Shown piece by piece: positions 1 to 8,954 of a stretch of DNA of 64,000 bases (its first letter is position 1; each line of letters begins with the position of its first letter). The stretch spans positions 1,523,018-1,587,017 of the forward strand of contig NZ_LUKE01000001.1 in NCBI RefSeq assembly GCF_001592735.1. The letters are read 5' to 3'. Source of the DNA: Bdellovibrio bacteriovorus (GTDB taxonomy: Bacteria; Bdellovibrionota; Bdellovibrionia; Bdellovibrionales; Bdellovibrionaceae). A program made the translations under genes and the position numbers. The notes under the pieces were generated by a model, which ran no database searches, was not told where the DNA came from, and saw only the letters and a program-made list of their open reading frames with translations.

Positions 1-303
1 ATTATCGACGATGGGAAAATCCTGACTGTCGGTAAGCCCCGCGATTTAATCCGCGATCTTATTGGTAAAGAGGTTGTCGAATTTGATACCAATCCCGTCG
101 ATCTTAATTATTACCTAGGCCGTTTGCGTGCGGAAGGCTTTGCTTATCAAGTGATTCAAGAAACCGTGTCTGTATTGGTAAAAGAAAATCAAGATGGTCG
201 CCGCGTGATGGATTTAATTGCCAGCGATAAAATCTTTATTCGTAAGCCGACATTGAATGACGTGTTCTTAAAACTAGCCGGTCACCACTTGAGGGATGAA
301 TAG
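1..303 (+). CDS. ABC transporter ATP-binding protein, C-terminal fragment
   Basis: An open frame enters from the left edge and stops at 301-303, giving the last 100 residues of a protein. It begins IIDDGKILTVGKPRDLI, the typical sequence after the H-loop of an exporter ATPase (as in NodI or CcmA relatives), followed by a C-terminal extension. The Walker motifs lie outside the window. The permease gene follows directly (possible ATG at 305), so the pair very likely forms one exporter. The substrate cannot be inferred. Confidence 0.85.
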   Translation: MIDDGKILTVGKPRDLIRDLIGKEVVEFDTNPVDLNYYLGRLRAEGFAYQVIQETVSVLVKENQDGRRVMDLIASDKIFIRKPTLNDVFLKLAGHHLRDE

Positions 304-304
304 C

Positions 305-1093
305 ATGAAAATCAAAGACTGCTTTTCCATTCCAAAGTTTTCCGAAGACGCACTTAAAGTATGGTCGCGTAATTTCTTGTATTTCAAAAAAACCTGGATG
401 GTTTCAGTTTTCTGGATCGTCCTTGAACCCGTGATTTATTTAGGCGCAATCGGCTTTGGATTAGGTGCTTTTGTAAATAACATGGGCGGCATGTCTTATA
501 TTGAATTCTTTTATCCTGCGTTATTGTGTACGACCGCGATGATGGTTTCTTTCTTTGAAGGCACTTACGGAAATTACACTAAACTAACCCATCAAAAAAC
601 ATACGCCACCATCATGTTGACTCGAATTGGACCTGAAGAAATCGTGGCGGGTGAGTTATTGTGGGCGGCCAGCAAAGGCTTCTTTGGTGTTTGCGGTGTT
701 ACTTTGGTGGCGGGCATTTTTGGTTTGATTGATACTTACCGCATTATCTTAGCCTTGCCGATGCTGTTCTTATTATGCGCGCTGTTCTCTTGTATCGGAA
801 TGATCTTTACTTCGATTGCCAGAAACTATGACTCGTTCATTTATTCAACGTCGGGCTTAATTGTGCCAATGAGTTTACTCAGCGGAACTTACTTCCCTTT
901 AGAGCAGCTGCCTTCCGGTCTTCGTTACGTGGCTTATTTATTTCCATTAACTCACGCAGTGTCGGCGATTCGTGAAACGATCCATTCAGGTGTCTCGCTG
1001 AATGTGGCTGGGCATTTACTGATTCTTTTGATCGCAGCATGGATCTGTATGAACGTGGCGTTTTATAGAATCAGAAGAAAACTTCTGCGATAA
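305..1093 (+). CDS. ABC-2 type permease (NodJ/NatB-like)
   Basis: Inner-membrane permease of about 262 residues with six hydrophobic segments, ending in a short basic tail (RIRRKLLR). The SGTYFPLEQLPSGLRY stretch followed by FPLTHAV is characteristic of the ABC-2/NodJ family, which exports polysaccharides, lipids or drugs. An in-frame ATG at 296 abuts the GAGGG Shine-Dalgarno, so the ATG at 305, ten bases further on, is the better start. It follows the stop of the ATPase gene at 303, so the two are co-translated. Its stop touches the convergent mtgA gene with no spacer. Confidence 0.85.
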   Translation: MKIKDCFSIPKFSEDALKVWSRNFLYFKKTWMVSVFWIVLEPVIYLGAIGFGLGAFVNNMGGMSYIEFFYPALLCTTAMMVSFFEGTYGNYTKLTHQKTYATIMLTRIGPEEIVAGELLWAASKGFFGVCGVTLVAGIFGLIDTYRIILALPMLFLLCALFSCIGMIFTSIARNYDSFIYSTSGLIVPMSLLSGTYFPLEQLPSGLRYVAYLFPLTHAVSAIRETIHSGVSLNVAGHLLILLIAAWICMNVAFYRIRRKLLR

Positions 1094-1924
1094 CTATTCT
1101 TGAACTTCGACTTCTTCAGCATCCATCGGTTCACCGGCTTCCAGTTCCTCTAGCGTAGGAACTTCATCCGCAGGCACATTCATTTCCGCCGGCAAAGGCT
1201 CTGCCTGGAAGAAGTAAGACAACTGATACACCGCTTCGTTGTATTCAGCTTCGTTGATTCGGTTATAGCGATACATATTGTCGATGATTTCACTTAAACG
1301 TTTCTTGGCAAAGCCGGTCAGTTCTTTACGATAATATGATTGGGAATACTTCACCGGATTAGGCAGTACCATGGCAAAAAATGCACTTTCCACGACGTTT
1401 AATTCGGCCGGTGTTTTCTTAAAGTAATATTGAGCGGCCGCTTTGATGCCGTAAATATTTTTTCCGAATTCCACCACGTTTAAGTAGCGCTCTAAAATTT
1501 CTTTCTTAGATAATGTGTGCTCAATGCGATCGGTAATGATGGCTTCCAGGGCCTTACGAATAAACGTACGGTCTTTATTTAAGTACATGTTCTTAGCAAG
1601 TTGCTGAGTGATCGTGGAGCCCCCACGTTTAAAGACCCCAGTTTCCCAGCCGGCGCGCGCATTTTTTTCAAGCGAGGCCCAATCAAAACCTTTGTGGTCG
1701 TAAAAGCTTGAATCCTCAGTGAGAACCACCACTTTTTGCAGATAAGGAGAGATCTTTTTTAACGGCACATAGTTTTTGGAAGTTGGACACAATTCCACTT
1801 GGTACATGCGCGTAATCATGCAGCCACGGATTTCTGCCGAACTGGGCAGCCAGTTTAACAAAGTGACTAACGCCACAGTGATTAAAGTAATAAAACCTAA
1901 GATAAAGAAAATGGCGTGTTTCAT
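1094..1924 (-). CDS. mtgA: Monofunctional peptidoglycan transglycosylase
   Basis: A GT51 enzyme that polymerises lipid II into glycan strands at the periplasmic face of the inner membrane. One N-terminal membrane anchor (about residues 5-27) precedes the family motifs EDSSFYDHKGFDW, KRGGSTITQQLAKNMYL and RKALEAIITDRIEHTLSKKE, then ERYLNVVEFG. No transpeptidase domain follows. The protein is 276 aa, longer than the usual roughly 240 aa, because of a strongly acidic C-terminal tail (about the last 30 residues). It is the last gene of a minus-strand run with an epimerase gene (gap 6 bp) and a PAP2 gene. Confidence 0.93.
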   Translation of the reverse strand: MKHAIFFILGFITLITVALVTLLNWLPSSAEIRGCMITRMYQVELCPTSKNYVPLKKISPYLQKVVVLTEDSSFYDHKGFDWASLEKNARAGWETGVFKRGGSTITQQLAKNMYLNKDRTFIRKALEAIITDRIEHTLSKKEILERYLNVVEFGKNIYGIKAAAQYYFKKTPAELNVVESAFFAMVLPNPVKYSQSYYRKELTGFAKKRLSEIIDNMYRYNRINEAEYNEAVYQLSYFFQAEPLPAEMNVPADEVPTLEELEAGEPMDAEEVEVQE

Positions 1925-1930
1925 CAGTCC

Positions 1931-2917
1931 TTAAACTAGTTTGTGATCTTTCATCCACTGAACACTGTTATGAATCGCTTCGCGCGCGGGGCGAGGTTTA
2001 AATCCTAGCTCTCGTTGAGCTTTCGCGGAGTCAAACCAGTGATACATCGTTGCGGTGTAAGCATTTTCTTTGCTGACCGGGCCTTTTAAGCCCGCTTTTT
2101 CCATCATATCGCCAGCAGCTCCCAAAACATGTAAAAGTCCGTCGGGAAGTTGGAACGATGGAGGCTTCACTCCGGCTTCTGCCGCGATCATGGCAAAAAG
2201 ATCTTTGATCAAGATATTTTCGCCGCACAAAATATAGCGTTCGCCACTTTTGCCGTTCTTCCAAGCCTTTAAAATGCCGTCGACGACGTCTTCAACGGCG
2301 ACAACATTGACGCCACCGGAAGTATAAAATTTCAATTTTCCTTGCGCTACTTTAAGCTGCATTTTGCGACTGCCTTTTTTGGCATCGCCGGCACCATAGA
2401 TTGTTGAAGGATTTAAAATAACCGCATCGATTTCATGCTTATCACAAGCTTTCTTAACGATTTTTTCAGCCTCGTGTTTGGTTTCAAAATAGCCTAAGTT
2501 TAAATCGTGTAAATTGTAGGTGGAGTCTTCATTTAAAACTTCATCGGTGCTAAACCCACCACCGATGGCGACTACAGATGAAAGATAAACCAAGCGACGA
2601 ATTTTATGTTCACGACATACCGAAACTACGTTGGCGGTTCCTTGCACATTTACTTTATCCATTAACGGACGTTGCGATCTTTTATAAGCAATAACACCAG
2701 CCAAGTGAAAAACCGAATCCATGCCCTTAAAGGTTTCAAGCAAGGAATGAACATCGGTGACATCACCGTGCACATATTTACAGTTCACACCTTCAAGTTC
2801 AGAAAGATCACTTTTGGGACGAACCAAGGCATAGACGTCGTGACCTTCTTGCACTAGCGCCCGAGTCACCCAACTGCCTAAAAATCCATTTGCTCCTGTG
2901 ACTAAAACTTTTTTCAT
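1931..2917 (-). CDS. NAD-dependent epimerase/dehydratase family protein
   Basis: Extended short-chain dehydrogenase of about 328 aa. The N-terminal TGANGFLGSWVTRAL is the Rossmann nucleotide-binding motif. YFETKHEAEK carries the YxxxK catalytic pair, and the C-terminal part (FKPRPAREAIHNSVQW) matches dihydroflavonol reductase-like and hopanoid-associated sugar epimerases. A longer open frame exists, but the ATG at 2917 has AAGGATC in front and overlaps the upstream PAP2 stop as ATGA, so I use it. Substrate unknown; the neighbours (PAP2 phosphatase and transglycosylase) suggest envelope lipid or polysaccharide work. Confidence 0.85.
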   Translation of the reverse strand: MKKVLVTGANGFLGSWVTRALVQEGHDVYALVRPKSDLSELEGVNCKYVHGDVTDVHSLLETFKGMDSVFHLAGVIAYKRSQRPLMDKVNVQGTANVVSVCREHKIRRLVYLSSVVAIGGGFSTDEVLNEDSTYNLHDLNLGYFETKHEAEKIVKKACDKHEIDAVILNPSTIYGAGDAKKGSRKMQLKVAQGKLKFYTSGGVNVVAVEDVVDGILKAWKNGKSGERYILCGENILIKDLFAMIAAEAGVKPPSFQLPDGLLHVLGAAGDMMEKAGLKGPVSKENAYTATMYHWFDSAKAQRELGFKPRPAREAIHNSVQWMKDHKLV

Positions 2918-3498
2918 GATCCTTCTACCTTTACAAATTCCATGCGCTTTAAAATCATCCGACATATCGTGGCCATCAAAAGACCACAGAATATTCCGAC
3001 AATAGCGCCCCCTAGAACGTCCGTTGGAAAATGCACACCGTTATACACACGGCTATAACCAATCAAAACAGCCATGCCGTACATCGGAACGGCCGCTGGA
3101 GGAAACATCGCTGCGGTAAAGCTTGCAAAGCCAAACATATTAGCGGCGTGGTTGGAAACAAAACTGTAACCGCCATAAGGCGCACGCGGGATAACGGCTA
3201 AGCCGGCCGTTTCACCAGGTCGAGGTCGCTGAATTGTTTTTTTAAATCCGTGATTACCAATACCATCGGCGGCTAAAAGACTGAACACGGCAAAAAAGAA
3301 AATGATCAAGCCGCGTTTGGTGCCTCTTCTCCACATGAAAAGACCAAGCACTAAAGGAATCACTATAATTTTAAAAGGTTTTGTCTTATGAAGGTCTGTG
3401 ACGAACGGAAAAAACTGATCCGCCCAGGGTGCGGTCCACACAGAGTTAATAAGATGAAAGAGCTTCCAATCAAGATCTAAAATATAGTCCAACATCAT
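2914..3498 (-). CDS. PAP2-family membrane phosphatase
   Basis: Integral membrane phosphatase of 194 aa. The three PAP2 signature blocks are visible: KKTIQRPRP, SNHA (motif 2, with Asn in place of the usual Gly of SGH) and SRVYNGVHFPTD. Family members dephosphorylate phosphatidic acid, phosphatidylglycerophosphate or undecaprenyl pyrophosphate at the membrane surface. As first gene of the operon that also encodes the epimerase and MtgA, recycling of undecaprenyl pyrophosphate is plausible but not proven. It is divergent from motA with about 90 bp between the starts. Confidence 0.88.
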   Translation of the reverse strand: MMLDYILDLDWKLFHLINSVWTAPWADQFFPFVTDLHKTKPFKIIVIPLVLGLFMWRRGTKRGLIIFFFAVFSLLAADGIGNHGFKKTIQRPRPGETAGLAVIPRAPYGGYSFVSNHAANMFGFASFTAAMFPPAAVPMYGMAVLIGYSRVYNGVHFPTDVLGGAIVGIFCGLLMATICRMILKRMEFVKVEGS

Positions 3499-3589
3499 AG
3501 GTAATGTACCCTAGTTTTACGCCCGCAGAAAGTCTAGGTCTTCGAGGGGTCTAAGTGATATCTCTGATCCCGTGTGGCAAGATTTGATT

Positions 3590-4342
3590 ATGGACAAAGC
3601 AACTTGGTTAGGCCTTCTAATAGGCTTCGGTGGGATCATCGCGGGAAATCTTTTAGAAGGCGGGCACATGAGTTCTCTCATGCAGCTGACAGCTTTTATT
3701 ATCGTTATCGCGGGTACAGTGGGTGCCGTCATGGTTTCAAGTTCTGAAAAAGATCTTAAAACGGGTGTCGCGTTGGCCAAAACCGCATTCAAAAATGAAG
3801 ATCAGCCCATCAAAGAAAAAATTGAAGAGATTGTGGATTGCGCGCGTTTAGCCAAAAAAGAATCTTTGCTAGCATTAGAGGCAAGACTGCATCGCATTCA
3901 AGATCCCATGCTTAAAGGGATTTTACGAAACGTCGTGGATGGAGTTGAAACGGAAGCCATTCGCGATATCTATGAGACCCAAATTCAAACCGAAGAAGAA
4001 GAACTCTTGGGCGGGGCAAAGATTTGGGTCGATGCCGGGGGATATGCGCCCACTATCGGGATTATCGGGGCCGTTCTTGGATTGATTCATGTGATGGGGA
4101 ATCTGACGGACACGAGTAAACTGGGAGGCGGTATCGCGGTTGCTTTCGTCGCGACAGTTTATGGCGTCGCCTCTGCCAATCTTTTATTTTTACCTTTGGG
4201 AAGTAAATTAAAACGCCGAGTGCAGAGCACCTCGAGAGAAAAGCAAATGATCCTTGAAGGCGGTCTTCTTATCGCCAGCGGTATGAATCCGGTAATCTTG
4301 GAACAGAAACTTTTTGCCTTTCTTCATAAAGATCAGAAATAG
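3590..4342 (+). CDS. motA: Flagellar motor stator protein MotA/PomA
   Basis: Ion-channel subunit of the flagellar stator. The N-terminus MDKATWLGLLIGFGG aligns with PomA-type proteins (MDLATLLGLIGGF), supporting the ATG at 3590 rather than the in-frame GTG at 3572. Four hydrophobic segments are seen, two near the N-terminus and two around residues 145-200 (GGYAPTIGIIGAVLGLIHVM; GGGIAVAFVATVYGVASANLL). The cytoplasmic loop between them holds the charged rotor-interacting region. About 250 aa. motB follows 11 bp downstream. Several stator pairs are known in Bdellovibrio, so this need not be the only one. Confidence 0.93.
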   Translation: MDKATWLGLLIGFGGIIAGNLLEGGHMSSLMQLTAFIIVIAGTVGAVMVSSSEKDLKTGVALAKTAFKNEDQPIKEKIEEIVDCARLAKKESLLALEARLHRIQDPMLKGILRNVVDGVETEAIRDIYETQIQTEEEELLGGAKIWVDAGGYAPTIGIIGAVLGLIHVMGNLTDTSKLGGGIAVAFVATVYGVASANLLFLPLGSKLKRRVQSTSREKQMILEGGLLIASGMNPVILEQKLFAFLHKDQK

Positions 4343-4353
4343 GGCTATCGACG

Positions 4354-5100
4354 ATGTCCCGCAAACACAAAAAACATGAAGAGCACGAGAACCATGAAAG
4401 ATGGCTGGTTTCTTATGCCGATTTCATTACGTTGCTATTTGCGTTTTTTGTGGTGATGTATGCGACATCTTCCGCCAACGAAGAAAAACAAAAACAATTT
4501 GAAGACTCGATAAAAATGGAACTTCGTCTATCGGGGGGCGGGGGAAACACCAACCGCACCGCGATTGAAGAGACCATGCTAGAGTTAAAAATGCCATTAG
4601 GAAGCTTTCCCGCCAAGGGTGGATCTGGTGAAGCTCAAGATTATGTAGAGCGCTCTTTAAATAAATCCATGGGGAGTGACGAAAAGAAAAACTCTATCCA
4701 AGATGTCTATTCTGACGCCGTGGGAGTGCGCATCGCTTTAGCAGCATCTACTTTTTTTCCGGCGGGATCGGCCAAACTTAAAATGTCGGCATTGGGAGCC
4801 TTAGATAAGGTCGCTGAAGTTTTAAAAAGTAATAATAAACGAGTGATCGTGGAAGGTCACACCGATGATACACCGATTGAAGGTTCGATTTACCCAAGTA
4901 ATTGGGAGCTAGCAGCGGGCCGATCGTCAGCGGTGATTCGCTATTTTGTAAAGTACCATAGCATAGATGCAAAAAGATTTATTTCATTATCTTATGGGGA
5001 TCAAAAGCCCATTGTTCCGAACGACACGGAAGAGCATCGCTCGATGAACCGCCGTATTGAAGTCTTCATTATCACCGACGATAAAAAAGCAGAAATCTGA
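4354..5100 (+). CDS. motB: Flagellar motor stator protein MotB
   Basis: 248 aa stator partner of MotA. A basic, His-rich cytoplasmic tail precedes one membrane helix (VSYADFITLLFAFFVVMYAT), in which Asp23 corresponds to the ion-binding aspartate. A linker with a plug-like region leads to a C-terminal OmpA/MotB peptidoglycan-binding domain (VEGHTDDTPIEG, NWELAAGRSSAVI, NRRIEVFI). It is co-transcribed with motA, and a bidirectional terminator follows. Whether the pair uses protons or sodium cannot be settled by eye. Confidence 0.94.
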   Translation: MSRKHKKHEEHENHERWLVSYADFITLLFAFFVVMYATSSANEEKQKQFEDSIKMELRLSGGGGNTNRTAIEETMLELKMPLGSFPAKGGSGEAQDYVERSLNKSMGSDEKKNSIQDVYSDAVGVRIALAASTFFPAGSAKLKMSALGALDKVAEVLKSNNKRVIVEGHTDDTPIEGSIYPSNWELAAGRSSAVIRYFVKYHSIDAKRFISLSYGDQKPIVPNDTEEHRSMNRRIEVFIITDDKKAEI

Positions 5101-5143
5101 TTCGCCTTCACTGAAGCTTCGGTGGACCTTATCTGAAATGAAA

Positions 5144-5171
5144 AAAGCCGAGGTCCCTGAACCTCGGCTTT
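5144..5171. terminator. Bidirectional rho-independent terminator
   Basis: An 11-bp perfect stem (AAAGCCGAGGT / ACCTCGGCTTT) with a six-base loop. It is flanked by an A tract on the left and AAAATTTTTT on the right, so it can end motAB on the plus strand and the convergent gene at 5199-5894 on the minus strand. Confidence 0.85.
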
Positions 5172-5198
5172 AAAATTTTTTAGCTTATAAAGTTAAAA

Positions 5199-5894
5199 CT
5201 ATACGCACTCTTTAAGTTTTTTAACGATCTCAAGAGCTTTAGTACGGTCCACTTTCTTAACGTCCATGATAGCGTCTACGAAAGACTCTTCAGCTGATTT
5301 TTTACCAGCAGAGTTAGAAACGATAGAGTCATACTTTTCTAAAACTTGAGTGTATGAATCACGCTCAGCCTTAGAGAATTGGATGATGATATCTGCAGGC
5401 ATTGTCTCAGCTTTGTTTAATGCATCGCGAACCAAAGAAACTTCTTCAGCTTTCATTGTCGTCTCTGGAATTTTCAAAGCGCCAACCAATGTTGAGTTCG
5501 CGATCAATTTCAAAGAAGCTTCAGCTGCGGCGTTCATTGATTGAGCTTCAGCGGCGTCAGTTTTAGCCAAGTTTTCAGTAGAACGTTTAACGGCGATAAT
5601 AGTAACCAATGATTCCATACGAGCTTTACCAGCTTCGCCGCTCATTGCTGCATTTAAATCAGCCGCACGTGAAGAGTTTAACTCTTTAGTGATGCGTGAT
5701 TTTGCGTTTTGCAATTCAGCGTCTTTAAGGTTTTTAGCGCTGCCACCTTTACCTAAAAGAGTTTCTTTCATTGATTTTGTGTACTCCATCAAAACTTCGC
5801 GAGGAGCGCGTGCGCCACCAACACCAGCCGCAAATGAAACTTGAGCTGCCGTCATGCTAAGTACAACCATTCCTAATACAAATTTCTTTTTCAC
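5199..5894 (-). CDS. Secreted alpha-helical protein of unknown function
   Basis: A 231-aa protein starting at a GTG preceded by GGGAGAA. A classical signal peptide (KKKFVLGMVVLSMTAAQVSFA, cleaved before AGVGG) is followed by a mature part rich in Ala, Lys, Glu, Leu and Ser that looks wholly helical. There are no recognisable motifs and a single Cys near the C-terminus (KECV). A longer frame reaches 5942 but would bury the signal peptide. It lies 134 bp after the 931-aa membrane-protein gene on the same strand. Unknown family; probably periplasmic. Confidence 0.7.
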   Translation of the reverse strand: MKKKFVLGMVVLSMTAAQVSFAAGVGGARAPREVLMEYTKSMKETLLGKGGSAKNLKDAELQNAKSRITKELNSSRAADLNAAMSGEAGKARMESLVTIIAVKRSTENLAKTDAAEAQSMNAAAEASLKLIANSTLVGALKIPETTMKAEEVSLVRDALNKAETMPADIIIQFSKAERDSYTQVLEKYDSIVSNSAGKKSAEESFVDAIMDVKKVDRTKALEIVKKLKECV

Positions 5895-6028
5895 TGTCTT
5901 CTCCCTTTTTAATCTGTTTAAACTTTTTACAAAGCGCTCCAATTTTTGGAACTTTCCTTCTTTAAAAGCGCTTGGTTAATCCTTATTCTTCATAAATCTA
6001 AATAATCAATTATCGGGCCAGGACGTTT

Positions 6029-8824
6029 TTAGTGACGAGCACCTAGAACGCCGCGAAGTTGGTCCACCTTCTTCTGAATCTCATTTTGGAACTTGTTATT
6101 TTCCGAATTGATACGTTTCATATCGCGAATTTTTTCCCAGGTAACCGCATTCGCCATTGAGCCGTACATCATGATTTCAGAAGCTAAAGCTTCAAGTTGT
6201 TCAATAACCTGAACCGCAAGGTCGCGGCGAGCTTTGGGCATTTTTGCCGACTCAGCAGAATCCTCTTCGCCAACCCCTAGAGTTTTAGAAACCTCATTTA
6301 AAGCCGTTTGGATTTTTTGCACTTGCTCTTCAAGTTCATAATTTTCTAAATCGGATGAAACCGCTTCCTGCTTATTGACCGTGACAATCTTAATGCGACG
6401 AAGAAGAGTTTCTAGTTTTCTGAACTCGGCATCTACATTCTTAAGAACCTCAATCGAAGGACCTTTATTTAAAGTCTCGCTGAAGTCCAAATTGAATTCC
6501 TTGGAAGGTTTCATCAGATCCTCAAGCATCGCTAAATAGATATTCATCTCTTGATAAGAAGAGTTCAGACCGCCATTCATGATAGGTCCACCCTCCATAT
6601 TGCGCTTGGCTTGTTTTTTATCCCACAGCCCGACAATACCGCTCCAAGTGATAGATCCCTTAGCGCCATTGAAAACACTTTTCCCTGGCTCAAAGATACC
6701 TTTGACCATTTGGGCAACGATAGTTTGATATTTTTCCGAATAAACCTTGAAAGCGTCCATAACTTGTTTTTCGGTTTTCTTTTTCCACCAGTCTTCAAAA
6801 TTTGAAGCGTCAGCTGTTCCGATCACGGAAGGACGAGCGGCCGCTAAAAGGTATGGAATAGAACCTTGATATGTTTTTCCTTGGTATTGGATTTCGCGAG
6901 AGTAAATCTGATCTGATGGCAAGTTCGCCCCGATCGCATTACAGTTAAATAGATCTACATTGGCCGCCGCAATTTGTGGGGGAGCAAATACCGAAGGGTA
7001 ACCTAAAGAATTTCTTACCAAGCGACCACCGTTTTCAGCATCCGGTCCGCAAATCATCTGCATGACTAGATAGTCTGTGATGTTAGGTGTTTGAAAGGCA
7101 CCGGTAACGCGGTAATAGTTAGTTCCTTTAAGTTTATCTGCCGTCGAAGGGGATTTTTCGTAAGTGGCAAAATAACCTTGGCCCAGGCCTTTTGGCATCA
7201 CCGGGTCACCCAAGATAGACCAAAGTTCTTGAACTACTTTGATCGCGTCTTCAGAGCTGTTATTTGCGTAAATGGACTCTTTCATCGAGTTTAGCTCGCG
7301 AATTCCGGCTAAAACTTTCTGTTGGTCTTCGCTGCGTAATAGATCTGCCGCCTTTTTCAAAGATTTCTTTTCTGCGGGATACAAGAAAACCTTGTCATCA
7401 CCTTGTTGCAGATAAGAATCAATTTTTAATGCGACATCTTTAGCAGTTTCTAGCTGCGGACCGACCACGAATTCGGGTCTTGTTAAATAAAGATGCTGTC
7501 TGTCGTCGGCTAAATCTTTAGCTTTAACACCCGCTAGAAGTATTGGTGACATCATCGGCGTTTCCACGTTTTGGAAACGGGCCGTGCGAATTTGTTCCGT
7601 CACGTCTTGGTAGACGGAATAGCTAGTATTGTACATCGAAGTTAGTTGTTGTAATGACTCCGACCAGTTTTGATGAGCTTCGTAAACCGCTGACATATTA
7701 GTCATACGCCAGTTCGTCATTTTCTCGCGGAAGTCTTTCACTTCGTGGATCAACGCCTTTTCGTCTTTTTGCCAGTTAGAGGCTTTCATCTCGTTAAGAA
7801 GATTATTTAAACGATCGTTCTGGTCATAAAAGTCAGCGCCATCAAAGATGTTTTTCCAAATATAGGTGATCTTGCGCATGATCAGCGCATCAATTGCCAC
7901 GAATGCGGTGATTTGCAGACCTTTTACTAAAAGCAAACGCATGCCTTTAAGTTGCATTGTGCCCGGGGCAAACCATAAGGCGATATCAACACCTGTGATT
8001 CTTAAAACTGTTTTTTCCACGACCTTTTGACCAACAGCTGCAAGGGCTGAAGAAACCAACATAGATACGATACCGGGTGCGAATTCCCAGATTTTTTTAG
8101 TCGTGGTGAAATATTCGTAAGCTTTTTCACAAGCTTCCATGGCTTCCTCATCAGAAGCTGACTTTTTAGCGCCAATCCAAGAGTTCGCACACATTTTTAC
8201 ATTTGGATCGCTGACAAAAGAAGAAAGGTAAGTTTGTAAGAACGCACCCACAGTCATTCCTAAATAAGGAATAAGGACTTGGAAGTTCTTATTTTGGATG
8301 TACATCGCCAGAACGTTAGAAGTTACACCTTGTGAATACATGAAAGTAAAGAAACCAAAGACACCAAGTGGAGACATCGAGTGATCCATGTGCTGTTTCA
8401 TGCCCACGGGATTTTGCGAATAGTTCGTAACTAGTTGTCCCGCAACAACGGCACCCATAGCCATAAAGAAAATCGCTGACTCAGTGGGTAGACTGCGAAC
8501 TGAATGAGACCAAGCGCCTTTAGACGCCATTTTAACGCGAGTCATTTCTTCTAACATCATTCTTTGCATTGATTTAGGTGAATATTTACGAAGGTTTGAC
8601 TTGTCGGCATAAGGGACTTCCATGACGACCTTGCCTTCTTTATCTACGATCAAGACATTTTTCCCAGCTTCATCGGGTTTAAGTTTATAACCCATAGATT
8701 CAAGCACCTGCCGCATATCTTCAGGCTTCACTTCTTGTTTTTGGTCGCGCACTTGTGCGGCCACGGGGCCAACCACAAGATTGATAAGCGCGACAAGAGT
8801 CAGAAGTTTTTTGAACCATTTCAT
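6029..8824 (-). CDS. Large multi-spanning membrane protein of unknown function
   Basis: A 931-aa protein starting at an ATG with GGGAGAA eight bases upstream. A signal peptide (residues 1-22, ending VAAQ) is followed by a short lysine/glutamate-rich region, then about five or six hydrophobic segments between residues 115 and 345, then some 580 mostly helical, polar residues including two coiled-coil-like stretches near the C-terminus. Cysteines occur in the middle part (MICGPD, LFNCNA). I recognise no family. The architecture, a membrane bundle followed by a long soluble helical domain, suggests an envelope scaffold or secretion-type component, but this is inference. Confidence 0.72.
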   Translation of the reverse strand: MKWFKKLLTLVALINLVVGPVAAQVRDQKQEVKPEDMRQVLESMGYKLKPDEAGKNVLIVDKEGKVVMEVPYADKSNLRKYSPKSMQRMMLEEMTRVKMASKGAWSHSVRSLPTESAIFFMAMGAVVAGQLVTNYSQNPVGMKQHMDHSMSPLGVFGFFTFMYSQGVTSNVLAMYIQNKNFQVLIPYLGMTVGAFLQTYLSSFVSDPNVKMCANSWIGAKKSASDEEAMEACEKAYEYFTTTKKIWEFAPGIVSMLVSSALAAVGQKVVEKTVLRITGVDIALWFAPGTMQLKGMRLLLVKGLQITAFVAIDALIMRKITYIWKNIFDGADFYDQNDRLNNLLNEMKASNWQKDEKALIHEVKDFREKMTNWRMTNMSAVYEAHQNWSESLQQLTSMYNTSYSVYQDVTEQIRTARFQNVETPMMSPILLAGVKAKDLADDRQHLYLTRPEFVVGPQLETAKDVALKIDSYLQQGDDKVFLYPAEKKSLKKAADLLRSEDQQKVLAGIRELNSMKESIYANNSSEDAIKVVQELWSILGDPVMPKGLGQGYFATYEKSPSTADKLKGTNYYRVTGAFQTPNITDYLVMQMICGPDAENGGRLVRNSLGYPSVFAPPQIAAANVDLFNCNAIGANLPSDQIYSREIQYQGKTYQGSIPYLLAAARPSVIGTADASNFEDWWKKKTEKQVMDAFKVYSEKYQTIVAQMVKGIFEPGKSVFNGAKGSITWSGIVGLWDKKQAKRNMEGGPIMNGGLNSSYQEMNIYLAMLEDLMKPSKEFNLDFSETLNKGPSIEVLKNVDAEFRKLETLLRRIKIVTVNKQEAVSSDLENYELEEQVQKIQTALNEVSKTLGVGEEDSAESAKMPKARRDLAVQVIEQLEALASEIMMYGSMANAVTWEKIRDMKRINSENNKFQNEIQKKVDQLRGVLGARH

Positions 8825-8904
8825 GGTTTCTCCCTTTGAGACACAAGGCCTCAAAGGTATATGAAGCAAGCCCCGGACCGGTTAGGACCGCATAAAATGC
8901 AAAA

Positions 8905-8929
8905 GGCCCGTCTCAAGATGAGACGAGCC
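8905..8929 (-). terminator. Rho-independent terminator after the DUF1501 operon
   Basis: Inverted repeat GGCCCGTCTC / GAGACGAGCC with one mismatch and a five-base loop. Read on the minus strand it is followed by TTTTGCATTTTAT. It lies between the end of the DUF1501 gene (8955) and the start of the 931-aa gene (8824), so it separates two minus-strand transcripts. Confidence 0.7.
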
Positions 8930-8954
8930 GTAAGAGGTCACTGGGATGTCAGGA

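Noticed and set aside
3572-3589. GTG start for motA at 3572
   Set aside because: The ATG at 3590 gives the PomA-like N-terminus MDKATWLGLL; the extra six residues have no family support.
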